Below, in pieces: positions 8,758 through 16,747 of a stretch of 64,000 bases of DNA. Each line of letters begins with the position of its first letter. Position 1 is the stretch's first letter. The position numbers and the translations under genes were made by a program. The notes under the pieces were generated by a model. It worked only from the letters and a program-made list of their open reading frames with translations, did no database searches and was not told the origin of the DNA. The stretch lies in the NCBI GenBank assembly GCA_964633815.1, contig CAZWHW010000001.1, positions 62,001-126,000 of the forward strand. Reading direction: 5' to 3'. The stretch is from CALKZN01 sp964633815 (lineage in GTDB: Bacteria > Pseudomonadota > Gammaproteobacteria > Arenicellales > Arenicellaceae).

Positions 8758-10449
8758 TTGAAAACTTTACGCATTGGTTTTTTACTTGATGGACCTCAAT
8801 GCCCTAAATGGCAACTAGACATCATTGCTCGTATTCAAAAAACGAATGAACTCGAAATTTGTTTATTCGCTCTAAATGGTGAGCACAAAAAAATATCGAT
8901 TGATGTAACTAAGAAAAAAACAAACAAACTAATAAGTCTACTCTGGAAGTTATCAAAACCACTCAGATTAATTTGGTCTATTTTCAACCCTTCAGGTTAT
9001 GGCATTCCTATAATCTATCATCGCTTTGACCAAAAATATAACGGCCATTTAAACCATTTATGGGATAAAGATAATATTCCAAAATGTTCCTCTGCAATCA
9101 CAGTTATTCTTAATCCTATTCGTAAAAATTTTACTCATCGTTTTATAGATACAGACCTGAAAACCATTACAGACTGCCAACTAGATGTTCTAATACGTTT
9201 TGGCTTTAGCATCATCCGTGGTGATATCCATCATACATCACGATACGGCGTATGGTCTTTTCATCATGGTGATAACCGCTTTTATCGTGGCGGCCCTCCT
9301 GGAATTTGGGAACTTATCAAAGGCAAAAGAGAAATCTCAGTAACCCTACAACAACTAAATGACACATTAGATTGTGGAAAAACAATAGGTCGCTTCACAC
9401 ATCGTGCCGATTTATTTTCAGCCCTAAAGAACAAACACCTTATATACTCAAGCTGTGGCGATTTATTAATGCAAAAGTTATTGCAAGTGCAAAGAATAGG
9501 GTTTACCAGCATTCAAAGTACATCTACTTATCAAGAAAACATAGAGAAAACAAACATCCTAAAATCACCTAAAAACATTGAATGTTTAGCTTTAATAAAA
9601 ACGCTCATATTGCACTATATTGAACTACGCTGGCCTCGCAACAAAAAAATTCAATGGTTTCTGGCGACGAAGCCTATAGATGATCAACTTAACTCTTTTC
9701 AAAAAGCATCATTAATTTTCGCGCCAAAGGACCGCTTTTATGCCGATCCATTTTTGATTGAGCATGAAGGCAAACATTTTGTATTTTTTGAAGAATTTAT
9801 TTATAAAAGCAAGCTGGCACACATTAGTGTTGGAGAATTAAAAGACAATAAGCTAAGCAATATCCAACCTATTATCGAAGATAACTTCCATTTGTCTTAT
9901 CCTTTTATTTTTAAAGACAATGATAAATGGTATTTAATTCCAGAAACTCGCCAAAACCAATGTGTAAGTTTATATCACTGCGTTAAATTCCCATATCAAT
10001 GGCAACTAGACTCAATCATCATGGACCAAGTTGAATTACTCGACGCAACTATTCACAAACAAGATGACACATATTTCTTGTTTGCAAATCAATATGAACC
10101 TAAACGTAACACCAGCAATGAAAAACTAGTTGTTTATTTTTCAGAAAATTTAAGAGGTCCATGGCAGGCACATCCCATGAATCCATTAACGACCGATATC
10201 ACTAATAGTCGACCGGCTGGAAAGATATTTAACCAAAAGAATAAACTTATTTTACCTACACAAAATTGTGCTTTGCGCTATGGAAATGCACTTAATTTCA
10301 ATGAAATTGAAATTAGTAAAACATACTTTTCTATGGAAAAAATCTCAACTCTTTCACCTCACTGGCATCATAGCAATCTAGGCTCCCACACTTGGAACAG
10401 TAATAACCAATCTATTATCATTGACGGTCATCGATACATTGATCGCTAA
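8758..10449 (+). CDS. Formyltransferase-fold protein fused to a GH43/GIPC-type beta-propeller
   Basis: A 563-residue, two-domain protein. Residues about 1-265 resemble formyltransferases: an opening KTLRIGFLLDGP, then FHHGDNRFYRGGPPG near 174-188 and LDCGKTI near 208-214. The catalytic triad of that family is Asn-His-Asp; here His and Asp are kept but the Asn position is occupied by Ser (WSFHH). Residues about 300-563 carry FYADPFL, LSYPFIF, LIPETR and SHTWN, the repeats of a five-bladed propeller seen in the N-terminal region of plant glucosamine inositolphosphorylceramide transferase and related bacterial proteins. It could modify a sugar or lipid, but the missing Asn makes formyl transfer doubtful. 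The start is a TTG at 8758; no ATG is available before the conserved opening. Its end overlaps the convergent GNAT gene by 4 bases. Confidence 0.7.
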   Translation: MKTLRIGFLLDGPQCPKWQLDIIARIQKTNELEICLFALNGEHKKISIDVTKKKTNKLISLLWKLSKPLRLIWSIFNPSGYGIPIIYHRFDQKYNGHLNHLWDKDNIPKCSSAITVILNPIRKNFTHRFIDTDLKTITDCQLDVLIRFGFSIIRGDIHHTSRYGVWSFHHGDNRFYRGGPPGIWELIKGKREISVTLQQLNDTLDCGKTIGRFTHRADLFSALKNKHLIYSSCGDLLMQKLLQVQRIGFTSIQSTSTYQENIEKTNILKSPKNIECLALIKTLILHYIELRWPRNKKIQWFLATKPIDDQLNSFQKASLIFAPKDRFYADPFLIEHEGKHFVFFEEFIYKSKLAHISVGELKDNKLSNIQPIIEDNFHLSYPFIFKDNDKWYLIPETRQNQCVSLYHCVKFPYQWQLDSIIMDQVELLDATIHKQDDTYFLFANQYEPKRNTSNEKLVVYFSENLRGPWQAHPMNPLTTDITNSRPAGKIFNQKNKLILPTQNCALRYGNALNFNEIEISKTYFSMEKISTLSPHWHHSNLGSHTWNSNNQSIIIDGHRYIDR

Positions 10450-10955
10450 ATTATTTTTTCCCAAAACAATGCATTACCTTTACATGGATCTAATGTATAG
10501 GCATTAAATCCAAAACGTTGATAAACTTTTTTTGCAATTTCATTGCCTTGCAATACTTCCAAAGTTAATTTACAACAACCAATTTCTTTAGCATGCTGCT
10601 GAACTATATCTAACATTTTTTCCGCCAAACCACACCCTCGATGGCTTTCTCGCACAATAACATCGTGAATATTAACCAAGGGACGACATTTAAAGGTTGA
10701 AAGAGCTTGAAAGCAATTAACCAAACCTACGGGAGTATTATCCGAGAACGCTAACACCGAAAATGCTCCCTGATACTTTTGTAAAGTAGGAACCAAATTT
10801 TCTACTGTATATTTACTTAACCCTTCACCACCTCCCATCGGATCAAGCGCATAGTGATCTAACAAACCTAAAATTGATTGGCCATCTTGACGATTATGGT
10901 AGTCTGCTAGTCGAATAGTGCAATCCGCATGCTTTCCTGCAAGATTAGACATCAT
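10446..10955 (-). CDS. GNAT-family N-acetyltransferase
   Basis: A 169-residue acetyl-CoA-dependent acetyltransferase. Motif A is visible as RESHRGCGLAEKML near residues 105-118 (the RxxGxG/A acetyl-CoA loop), preceded by the DVIV beta-strand; a VYQRFGF C-terminal motif is typical. The substrate cannot be told. A strong ribosome-binding site (AGGAG) lies 5 bases before the first of two tandem ATG codons. It converges on the formyltransferase-like gene with a 4-base overlap of their ends. Confidence 0.88.
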   Translation of the reverse strand: MMSNLAGKHADCTIRLADYHNRQDGQSILGLLDHYALDPMGGGEGLSKYTVENLVPTLQKYQGAFSVLAFSDNTPVGLVNCFQALSTFKCRPLVNIHDVIVRESHRGCGLAEKMLDIVQQHAKEIGCCKLTLEVLQGNEIAKKVYQRFGFNAYTLDPCKGNALFWEKII

Positions 10956-11022
10956 TTTTACTCCTATACTGCGATAATTATTCTTAAAATTAGATTTTTA
11001 AAGTAAAAATTATACAGTATCT

Positions 11023-11346
11023 ATGCAAAAAGCGACCCTTTACTATGATGGCAAATGCTCTACATGCAACAAAGAAATTCGCTTACTAAAAAGTCTCAAA
11101 GACTCGGAATTAGAATTGATAGATATTTGGCAAGTAGAAACCGATATCCCACGCTATGAATTATTACGCATTCTGCATATGCGCACCCATGATGGGACTT
11201 GGTTAACTGGTCTTGATGCCAATGTCGCAGCTTGGCAACATACTCAATTCGGTTTTTTATTAAGCCCTTTACGCTGGCCTCTGATCAAACCTATTACAGA
11301 TAAAATTTATCATTCTTGGATAAAAAAAAGAGTTATTCGCTATTAA
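11023..11346 (+). CDS. DCC-family thiol-disulfide oxidoreductase-like protein (DUF393)
   Basis: A 107-residue protein. The N-terminal YYDGKCSTC holds the CxxC pair (Cys12, Cys15) after the Asp-Gly that names the DCC family. Family members have a thioredoxin-like fold and are presumed redox proteins; partners are unknown. There is no signal peptide, so it should be cytoplasmic. It converges on the ZnuA-like gene with 2 bases between the two stops. Confidence 0.88.
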   Translation: MQKATLYYDGKCSTCNKEIRLLKSLKDSELELIDIWQVETDIPRYELLRILHMRTHDGTWLTGLDANVAAWQHTQFGFLLSPLRWPLIKPITDKIYHSWIKKRVIRY

Positions 11347-11348
11347 GT

Positions 11349-12323
11349 TTATTTTTTCAAACCAGAAAAAATTCGCTCAGTAATTGCATCGTTATACGAA
11401 ATATAGTCTTCATGATTACTTAAACTACCTTGAGCCAAATAATCAATATCGATAACTTTAAACTGCTTATCACCCGCTAAAGTATTAATTACTTCATTTG
11501 AGTATTTTTCTTCTTTAATAACAATATTTACATCATAAACTTTTCTGAGCTTTTGCAGTTCATTTAAATGTTTAGTGCTCATTACTTTCTGTCCAGATTG
11601 CAAAATAATACCTTTAGACCGTAAACCAAATTGTTCTTCAAAATATTGAAGACCATCATCTAAAACAAAAAATGGTGAATCCAAAACTTTCATCATTAAA
11701 TTCGCTTTTTCAGAAGAATATCGAATCAAATGACGGCTAAAAATTTCATATCGTTCTTGATAAAAGTTTTGTTTATCCGGTCTTAATTTACTTAATTCGT
11801 CACGGATTTTACTAAGCATCACAATAGCATTATCCGGATTCAACCAAATATGCCAGTCAACATTGCTTTGATTTTCTCTAAGAGAATAGCGTAAATTATC
11901 ATTGGCTAAAGATGGCATCTCTCCACTTTTTCGCAAACCCAATAAGCGTAGGTTTGGCGTTTCACTCATTTGAATATATTTGTATTTTGCACTGTCATTC
12001 GTTTTACTATTTTTCACAAATTGTTCAAAGCTATCGTCTATATAAAAAACCACCCCCGCTTGATCAACTTTTTGTAACTGGGCTGGCTTTAACTGAGTTA
12101 TTTGATAGTTTTGTTGTTTTTCAATTAATACCTCTAATTGATCATCATCATTAATGATTTCCTGAATCAATAGCGCTAACGGCTTTATTGAAGAAACAAT
12201 TTTTATGCCTTTGCTGTTTTCAGCTTTTGCATAATCAACGGCTATAAAAACATTAACTATCATCAGCATAAAAAATGCTGTAACTATTGTTTTAAGTCTC
12301 TCTTTTGTTTTACTAATCAACAT
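11349..12323 (-). CDS. ZnuA-like metal-binding lipo/periplasmic protein, zinc ligands degenerate
   Basis: A 324-residue secreted protein of the cluster A-1 substrate-binding family, with a signal peptide ending near AKA. The ATG at 12323 is preferred; an in-frame TTG at 12368 would add 15 residues. The fold markers VSSIKPLALL, LKPAQLQKVDQAG, DWHIWLNP and YFEEQFGL are all present. In ZnuA three histidines bind zinc. Only the middle one (DWHIWLNP) is kept here: the first is replaced in the QNYQIT segment and the third (normally HDxYxYFE) is Asp in LDDGLQYFE. The His-rich loop is absent and no znuB, znuC or zur lies nearby. It may bind another metal or have a different role. It is not a safe ZnuA. 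Confidence 0.75.
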   Translation of the reverse strand: MLISKTKERLKTIVTAFFMLMIVNVFIAVDYAKAENSKGIKIVSSIKPLALLIQEIINDDDQLEVLIEKQQNYQITQLKPAQLQKVDQAGVVFYIDDSFEQFVKNSKTNDSAKYKYIQMSETPNLRLLGLRKSGEMPSLANDNLRYSLRENQSNVDWHIWLNPDNAIVMLSKIRDELSKLRPDKQNFYQERYEIFSRHLIRYSSEKANLMMKVLDSPFFVLDDGLQYFEEQFGLRSKGIILQSGQKVMSTKHLNELQKLRKVYDVNIVIKEEKYSNEVINTLAGDKQFKVIDIDYLAQGSLSNHEDYISYNDAITERIFSGLKK

Positions 12324-12613
12324 ATTCAAAAGCACAATTACCAGTCTGCTAATGTTTAGAACTAACAATTGTTTAATTTTCTTAATCGGTTAATCATTTA
12401 GACCTGACAATCCATAGAATTCACACAGAAATTTATCTGCTCAAAATAAACAATATTTTCACTGCTAAATAAACTTACCAGAAATTAAAAGACCTGATGG
12501 ATATCGTCGATTTAAATTGCAGTGTAATCTTGTAAACACTAAATCATCTTACATGGGTTAATGACAATTATTTTATAGTTTACACTTAAGGTTTGAATTT
12601 ATATAGATGAAAT

Positions 12614-12955
12614 TTATTTTGTTTTAACTCCACGATAGACAGCCTGCTTTTTCTGTTTACCCGAAGCTTCTTCATCATCCTCATTGCTCGAAGGTTGCTG
12701 TTCTATTTTAACTCCACGATAATAAATCGCTTTTTCGACCTCTTCCATAGCTTGTACAGATTCTCTAATCTCAGTATTAGCGTTTTCAATATCTATGTCT
12801 GCAAGATAGGTTTTCCAATAGTTAATTAATTCCGGAGTTTCGAGTTCCAAAACATACTTCCTAATAATTGAATCCAGCTTAGGATTATTTTCATCCACAC
12901 TAATATCGTACATAGCTTCAATATATCTAGCCGCACTTATTAAAATTTTATTCAC
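12614..12955 (-). CDS. Small acidic protein with two YRGVK motifs (DUF4278-like tail, unknown function)
   Basis: A 113-residue protein started at GTG (12955): a stop codon lies directly upstream in frame and GGGGAG sits 9 bases before it. The N-terminal 75 residues are helical and acidic. The tail repeats the motif YRGVK twice, 28 codons apart, separated by a low-complexity acidic segment (SSNEDDEEASGK). YRG motifs recall the DUF4278 family, which is mostly cyanobacterial, but two short motifs are thin evidence. I do not recognise the rest. It stands alone between the ZnuA-like and the QEGLA genes. Confidence 0.6.
   Translation of the reverse strand: MNKILISAARYIEAMYDISVDENNPKLDSIIRKYVLELETPELINYWKTYLADIDIENANTEIRESVQAMEEVEKAIYYRGVKIEQQPSSNEDDEEASGKQKKQAVYRGVKTK
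12622..12721. repeat. 16-base direct repeat encoding the YRGVK motif
   Basis: TTTTAACTCCACGATA occurs at 12622-12637 and again at 12706-12721, in the same reading frame, 84 bases apart. It encodes the two YRGVK motifs of the small acidic protein, so it looks like an internal duplication of the motif. Confidence 0.8.
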
Positions 12956-13072
12956 TTATGAATACTCCCCTAACTTAAACTAGTCCCTAATTAATTATTA
13001 GGGACATCTTGCACGAGCAATATATCATTAAAAATGTAAATGCCTAAATATATGAATGAGCTTCAAAGTATT

Positions 13073-14329
13073 TTATTGACTAGGCAAATTATTCAATATG
13101 TCACTGTAGTGCTCAGATACTCTCGGCAAGTCAATTTGATTAAGAAAAGAAGAATAAGCCATATAACTAAATAAAAACCCCATATCAGACACCCAAGTTG
13201 GTAAATATTTAGCTGGAGAACATAAACCTTCATGATTCATCGCGCTGATTACAGACAAATCGTCTAAATCCAGTTTTCCGCAAAATAACAACGGAATACA
13301 ATCTGCTCGATTAGATGCAACCGCAATACGCAAAAAATTATGAACTCGAACTAGGCCATCCAAATAAACAATATCCTTGGTAAATGGCGCACCGCCAGTC
13401 AGCACGCCGCCTCGAAACACGCGTTGGGTATTTTCAAAGCTTTGATCTTCATTCCCAGAAGTTTGCTCAAGAAAATATTGAAACACTTCAAGAAAGTCTG
13501 CCCCCTCCATACTCATCTGAATAGCAATCATCCGATCAGCTAATCGTCGCATGCGGTTAATATCCATAGTTCCAGTAATCAGCTCTGCAAAAACCGCCAA
13601 CCCTTCTTGCGTCTTTGTTGTACCAGCATGACTTGAACCTAAGGTAGGCAATAACTTCTGCGCTTTACCATTTAATGCCGTAGCGACATGAATAGATGCT
13701 TCATGTTGAATCAACTGCTCAATTTCACGTTCTGTAAATTGTGCTGAAGTACGCAATCGAATCCGCTTAGAACTCGCCGCCGCATTGGAAGTTAAATCCT
13801 CAGACAAAATAACAGCTGGGCTTTTACTACCAAATAAACGCTTGGTACGATGTTTAATTTCCTGCTGCGCATATTCTGCGGGAAATTTTTCTGGTTCTGA
13901 TTGGGGAACATAGCGTCCAGACAATAATTGGTGAAACTTTTCTGCTAAGGCTAATGAAGTGCTTTCATTATCAAGCAAATATTGCTCTGGCTTTCCATAT
14001 ATCTCTACAGAATACTCATTAAATGCTGGTGTTCCAACCGAAACAAGCATATGCACAGTAGTGCGCGCCACATGAATATGGCGCTGGATCCATTCATCAA
14101 ATATCGTGTTTTGAACCTTTTTGTCTACAACATCTAATTTGGCAAGTATATCCTTACCATTAAAAGCAGCATAACTAACTTTCGGCAGTTCAAGCCCACC
14201 TTTTTTCAAGAAATCTCGCTTAATCTGCACATCCCAGCGTACATATCTCAGAATTGACACTTTACGAATAATGTCATGAAGTTCATGGCTTAGCGAAGAA
14301 ATTCGTTTTTTTTCTTTTTCAGATAACAT
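13073..14329 (-). CDS. QEGLA-motif metallopeptidase-like protein (DUF1704, MATCAP-related)
   Basis: A 418-residue protein of the TIGR02421/DUF1704 family, sometimes annotated as flavohemoglobin expression-modulating protein. The zinc-binding HEASIH (HExxxH, His209, Glu210, His214) and the QEGLA motif at 241-245 are intact. Eukaryotic relatives (MATCAP) are tyrosine carboxypeptidases that trim tubulin C-termini, so a carboxypeptidase acting on a C-terminal amino-acid tag is the reasonable inference. It is divergent from a RimK-type ATP-grasp ligase gene with 56 bases between the start codons. Family members are often found beside such ligases, which suggests addition and removal of the same residue. 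Confidence 0.88.
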   Translation of the reverse strand: MLSEKEKKRISSLSHELHDIIRKVSILRYVRWDVQIKRDFLKKGGLELPKVSYAAFNGKDILAKLDVVDKKVQNTIFDEWIQRHIHVARTTVHMLVSVGTPAFNEYSVEIYGKPEQYLLDNESTSLALAEKFHQLLSGRYVPQSEPEKFPAEYAQQEIKHRTKRLFGSKSPAVILSEDLTSNAAASSKRIRLRTSAQFTEREIEQLIQHEASIHVATALNGKAQKLLPTLGSSHAGTTKTQEGLAVFAELITGTMDINRMRRLADRMIAIQMSMEGADFLEVFQYFLEQTSGNEDQSFENTQRVFRGGVLTGGAPFTKDIVYLDGLVRVHNFLRIAVASNRADCIPLLFCGKLDLDDLSVISAMNHEGLCSPAKYLPTWVSDMGFLFSYMAYSSFLNQIDLPRVSEHYSDILNNLPSQ

Positions 14330-14385
14330 GGATTATTTTACTACTGCATACATGATAAAATTATTAATTTTCACGAGTTCATTGA

Positions 14386-15735
14386 ATGTCTTCATCACAA
14401 ACTATAATTGGCGCCCAAGAATGGTGTAAATTCCCCGAACTGGGCGTGCCATTAATTAAAGCACATATCAACTCTTGTTTGCCAATTAGTTGCCTACAAG
14501 TCTACAACTTGCAAACGGTTCTGCAAGATAACACGTTACATGTTCGTTATGATATCAAACCTTTGCAACATAATTTATCAGTACGGGTTCGTTGTAAATC
14601 CATTGTTATCAACCGAATTAACCTCAATAATACTCGCTGTTATGTAATTAATACCGAGTTGCAATTCGGCGATCGCAAAACCAAAGTAAATCTTGCCCTA
14701 GTCACTCATGAAATTAATGATTTCCGCTTGAACCTAAGTGCTGATGCTACCAACAATCACTTAGTCGATTTAAATCGAAAATGCTTATTGGGCAAAAAAA
14801 AACCGCAAGAGCTCAAAAACATTTATGGCAATTTCATTACGCAAAAGCCACGCTTAAAAATAGGTATATTAGCCACCAATAAATATTTGTATAGCCATGA
14901 ACGCTTGATTGAAGCAGCTGAAGAACGCGGTCATGATATTCGTTTTTATAATATTGAAAATTGTTTCTTTAAATTAGATACTCTTCAACCTGAAATCCGT
15001 TATGGCGGTGTTTTATTAAACGAATTAGACGCGATCATTCCAAGGATTCGACCGTCACTCACCTTTTATGGCTGTGCTTTAACTCGTCAATTTGAAAGCA
15101 TGGGGGTTTTTAGCTTAAATTCTGCAAATGCTATTTCACGTGCCAGAGATAAACTGCAATCATTGCAAATTATGCAAAAAAACGGCCTAGCCATTCCACG
15201 TAGTGCTTTTTCTTCTTCACCTATTCACAATCAACAGTTAATAGAAACTGTTGATGGAGCACCATTAATTATCAAGCTTATTTCGGGCACTCAAGGCCAA
15301 GGGGTGATCCTAACGGACAGTCGACGTTCAACTGAAAGCGTCATCGAAGCCTTTCAAACGTCGAAAACACCGATTTTAATTCAAAAATTTATTCGCGAAT
15401 CTAATGGGAGTGATATTCGTGCTTTTGTCATTGATGACCAAGTCATTGCCGCCATGGAACGCATTGCCGCTAATGGAGAATTCCGTGCCAATGTACATAA
15501 AGGCGCCAGTGTCAGACGAGTGGTATTAACTGAAGAAGAACGTTTTTTAGCCATTCAAGCTGCAAAAAGTTTTGGCTTACATGTTGCCGGTGTTGACATT
15601 ATCCACTCTGATGATGGGCCTATGATATTAGAAGTTAATTCATCGCCCGGCTTACGTGGCATAGAAGAAACAACAGATAAAGACATTGCCAAGGCCATGA
15701 TTAAAGCCATTGAAAAACGGTTGAACTGGCAATAA
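14386..15735 (+). CDS. RimK-type ATP-grasp ligase with N-terminal inactive RimB-like protease domain
   Basis: A 449-residue fusion. Residues about 1-140 align with the ATP-dependent zinc protease/RimB (PF05618, retropepsin-like) family: IIGAQEW opening, PELGVPLIKAH, then KPLQHN. The catalytic KAxxDTGA motif reads KAHINSCL, so the active-site Asp is gone. Residues about 160-445 are a RimK-like ATP-grasp ligase: LKIGILATN, ISGTQGQGVIL (ATP-lid glycines), SDIRAFVID and the metal-binding ILEVNSSPGL near the C-terminus are intact. RimK ligases add glutamate or other amino acids to protein or small-molecule carboxyls. The divergent QEGLA peptidase gene 56 bases away is the likely counterpart. Substrate unknown; S6 glutamylation cannot be assumed. 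Confidence 0.88.
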   Translation: MSSSQTIIGAQEWCKFPELGVPLIKAHINSCLPISCLQVYNLQTVLQDNTLHVRYDIKPLQHNLSVRVRCKSIVINRINLNNTRCYVINTELQFGDRKTKVNLALVTHEINDFRLNLSADATNNHLVDLNRKCLLGKKKPQELKNIYGNFITQKPRLKIGILATNKYLYSHERLIEAAEERGHDIRFYNIENCFFKLDTLQPEIRYGGVLLNELDAIIPRIRPSLTFYGCALTRQFESMGVFSLNSANAISRARDKLQSLQIMQKNGLAIPRSAFSSSPIHNQQLIETVDGAPLIIKLISGTQGQGVILTDSRRSTESVIEAFQTSKTPILIQKFIRESNGSDIRAFVIDDQVIAAMERIAANGEFRANVHKGASVRRVVLTEEERFLAIQAAKSFGLHVAGVDIIHSDDGPMILEVNSSPGLRGIEETTDKDIAKAMIKAIEKRLNWQ

Positions 15736-15746
15736 ACAATCAATAA

Positions 15747-16417
15747 TTATCGATCAAATTCACCCGCAGAGAGAAACGTCTTGACTTGCTTGATAACATG
15801 TCGATTTCTCATCATAAACGTATGTGTAACAGGTATTACCAAATGATCTTTCATCCCTTCAAGTTTCGTACTTTCAACCGAAACTTTGCCATCATCTGGC
15901 CCTGGAATCAGTGTTGATAAGTAAAAATTAACGCTGTATCGGCCTGCGATAATTCCTAACTCTCCAGCATGGTCCGGCCATACCCCTAACGATTCAGGCA
16001 AACCATCTGCATTCAAATTAGCCGAAGTTCCTAATTGCAAACCGGCTGGTCCATTGAAAAATTTAAATAATTGCAGATTGCCAAGCTTATCAACTATCTC
16101 GCTACCTTGATTAGGCGGGCCTAGCATTATCGTTCTAACTATTTTTTGATAGGCTGTTCCTGCAAAAATTTTCGAAGCAAAATACCGCCCATTGAATGGG
16201 TGACAAAATGAATTATTTTGATATCCATTGGGCATTTTTTTATCGCCAATGGCAGTTCGCGCTCCGCAAGTTTTTCAACATTGTCTGAACGCGAAGCATA
16301 TGAATGATTAATAATATGATATCCCGCTCGTTTCAAACTTTTCGCAAGAACTTGCATCGAAACGCTTGTTCGAGCCAAACCATGCAACAAAATGACTGCT
16401 TCCTTAGTCATTAACAC
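15747..16417 (-). pseudogene. Alpha/beta hydrolase (lipase-like), broken by a -1 frameshift at poly-A
   Basis: Two overlapping frames together encode one complete hydrolase of about 223 residues. The first (from ATG 16417, 92 codons) has the oxyanion loop VILLHGLART and the nucleophile elbow THSMGG, and stops at TAG directly after six A (16142-16147 on the plus strand read as T). The second frame continues with IVRTIMLGPPNQGS, the acid region GPDDGKVSVES and the histidine region VTHTFMM. One more A in the run restores a continuous frame (PIKK-IVRT). It is either a homopolymer sequencing error, a recent inactivating mutation, or ribosomal or polymerase slippage. The family includes secreted lipases and PGAP1-like hydrolases, but no signal peptide is seen. 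Confidence 0.82.
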
Positions 16418-16449
16418 TCTTCAATATATTTACATCCGTAGCTTAGGAA

Positions 16450-16695
16450 TCAATTAATAAAATTTCGTGCATACCAACAAGACGCATGCATCTCTAAATT
16501 CTTTTCTTCAGCCCAAGCAATACCTGCTTCAACTAACTTAGATGCCAAGCCTCTACCACGATGCGTATTGGGTACAAACGTACTATAAAAATCAATACTC
16601 GAATCACCCATCAAACGGTATTTCAACTCCGCATCAACTCCACCTTTCAATTCCAAATAAAATCGCTTTGCTTCTTTATTGTGCTCAATATTCAT
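16450..16695 (-). CDS. Small YjdJ-type GNAT acetyltransferase (PF14542)
   Basis: An 81-residue protein when started at the ATG at 16695; a TTG four codons upstream is in frame but the family normally opens at MNIxHN, as here. The acetyl-CoA loop is HRGRGLASKLV. The VPNTHRGRG and WAEEKNL stretches match this short GNAT subfamily, which is usually 80-100 residues. Substrate unknown. It is on the same strand as, and between, the broken hydrolase and the conserved unknown gene. Confidence 0.85.
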   Translation of the reverse strand: MNIEHNKEAKRFYLELKGGVDAELKYRLMGDSSIDFYSTFVPNTHRGRGLASKLVEAGIAWAEEKNLEMHASCWYARNFIN

Positions 16696-16747
16696 AATGA
16701 CTGCCAAATGGTCTTGAAATATTTATTCGGTCAAATAGCATACCGAA

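Noticed and set aside
11349..12323. Calling this gene znuA
   Set aside because: Two of three zinc histidines are missing and there is no ABC partner, so the symbol would mislead.
15747..16417. Two separate small genes (15747-16235 and 16139-16417)
   Set aside because: They encode the two halves of one hydrolase and join at a poly-A run; reported as one frameshifted gene.
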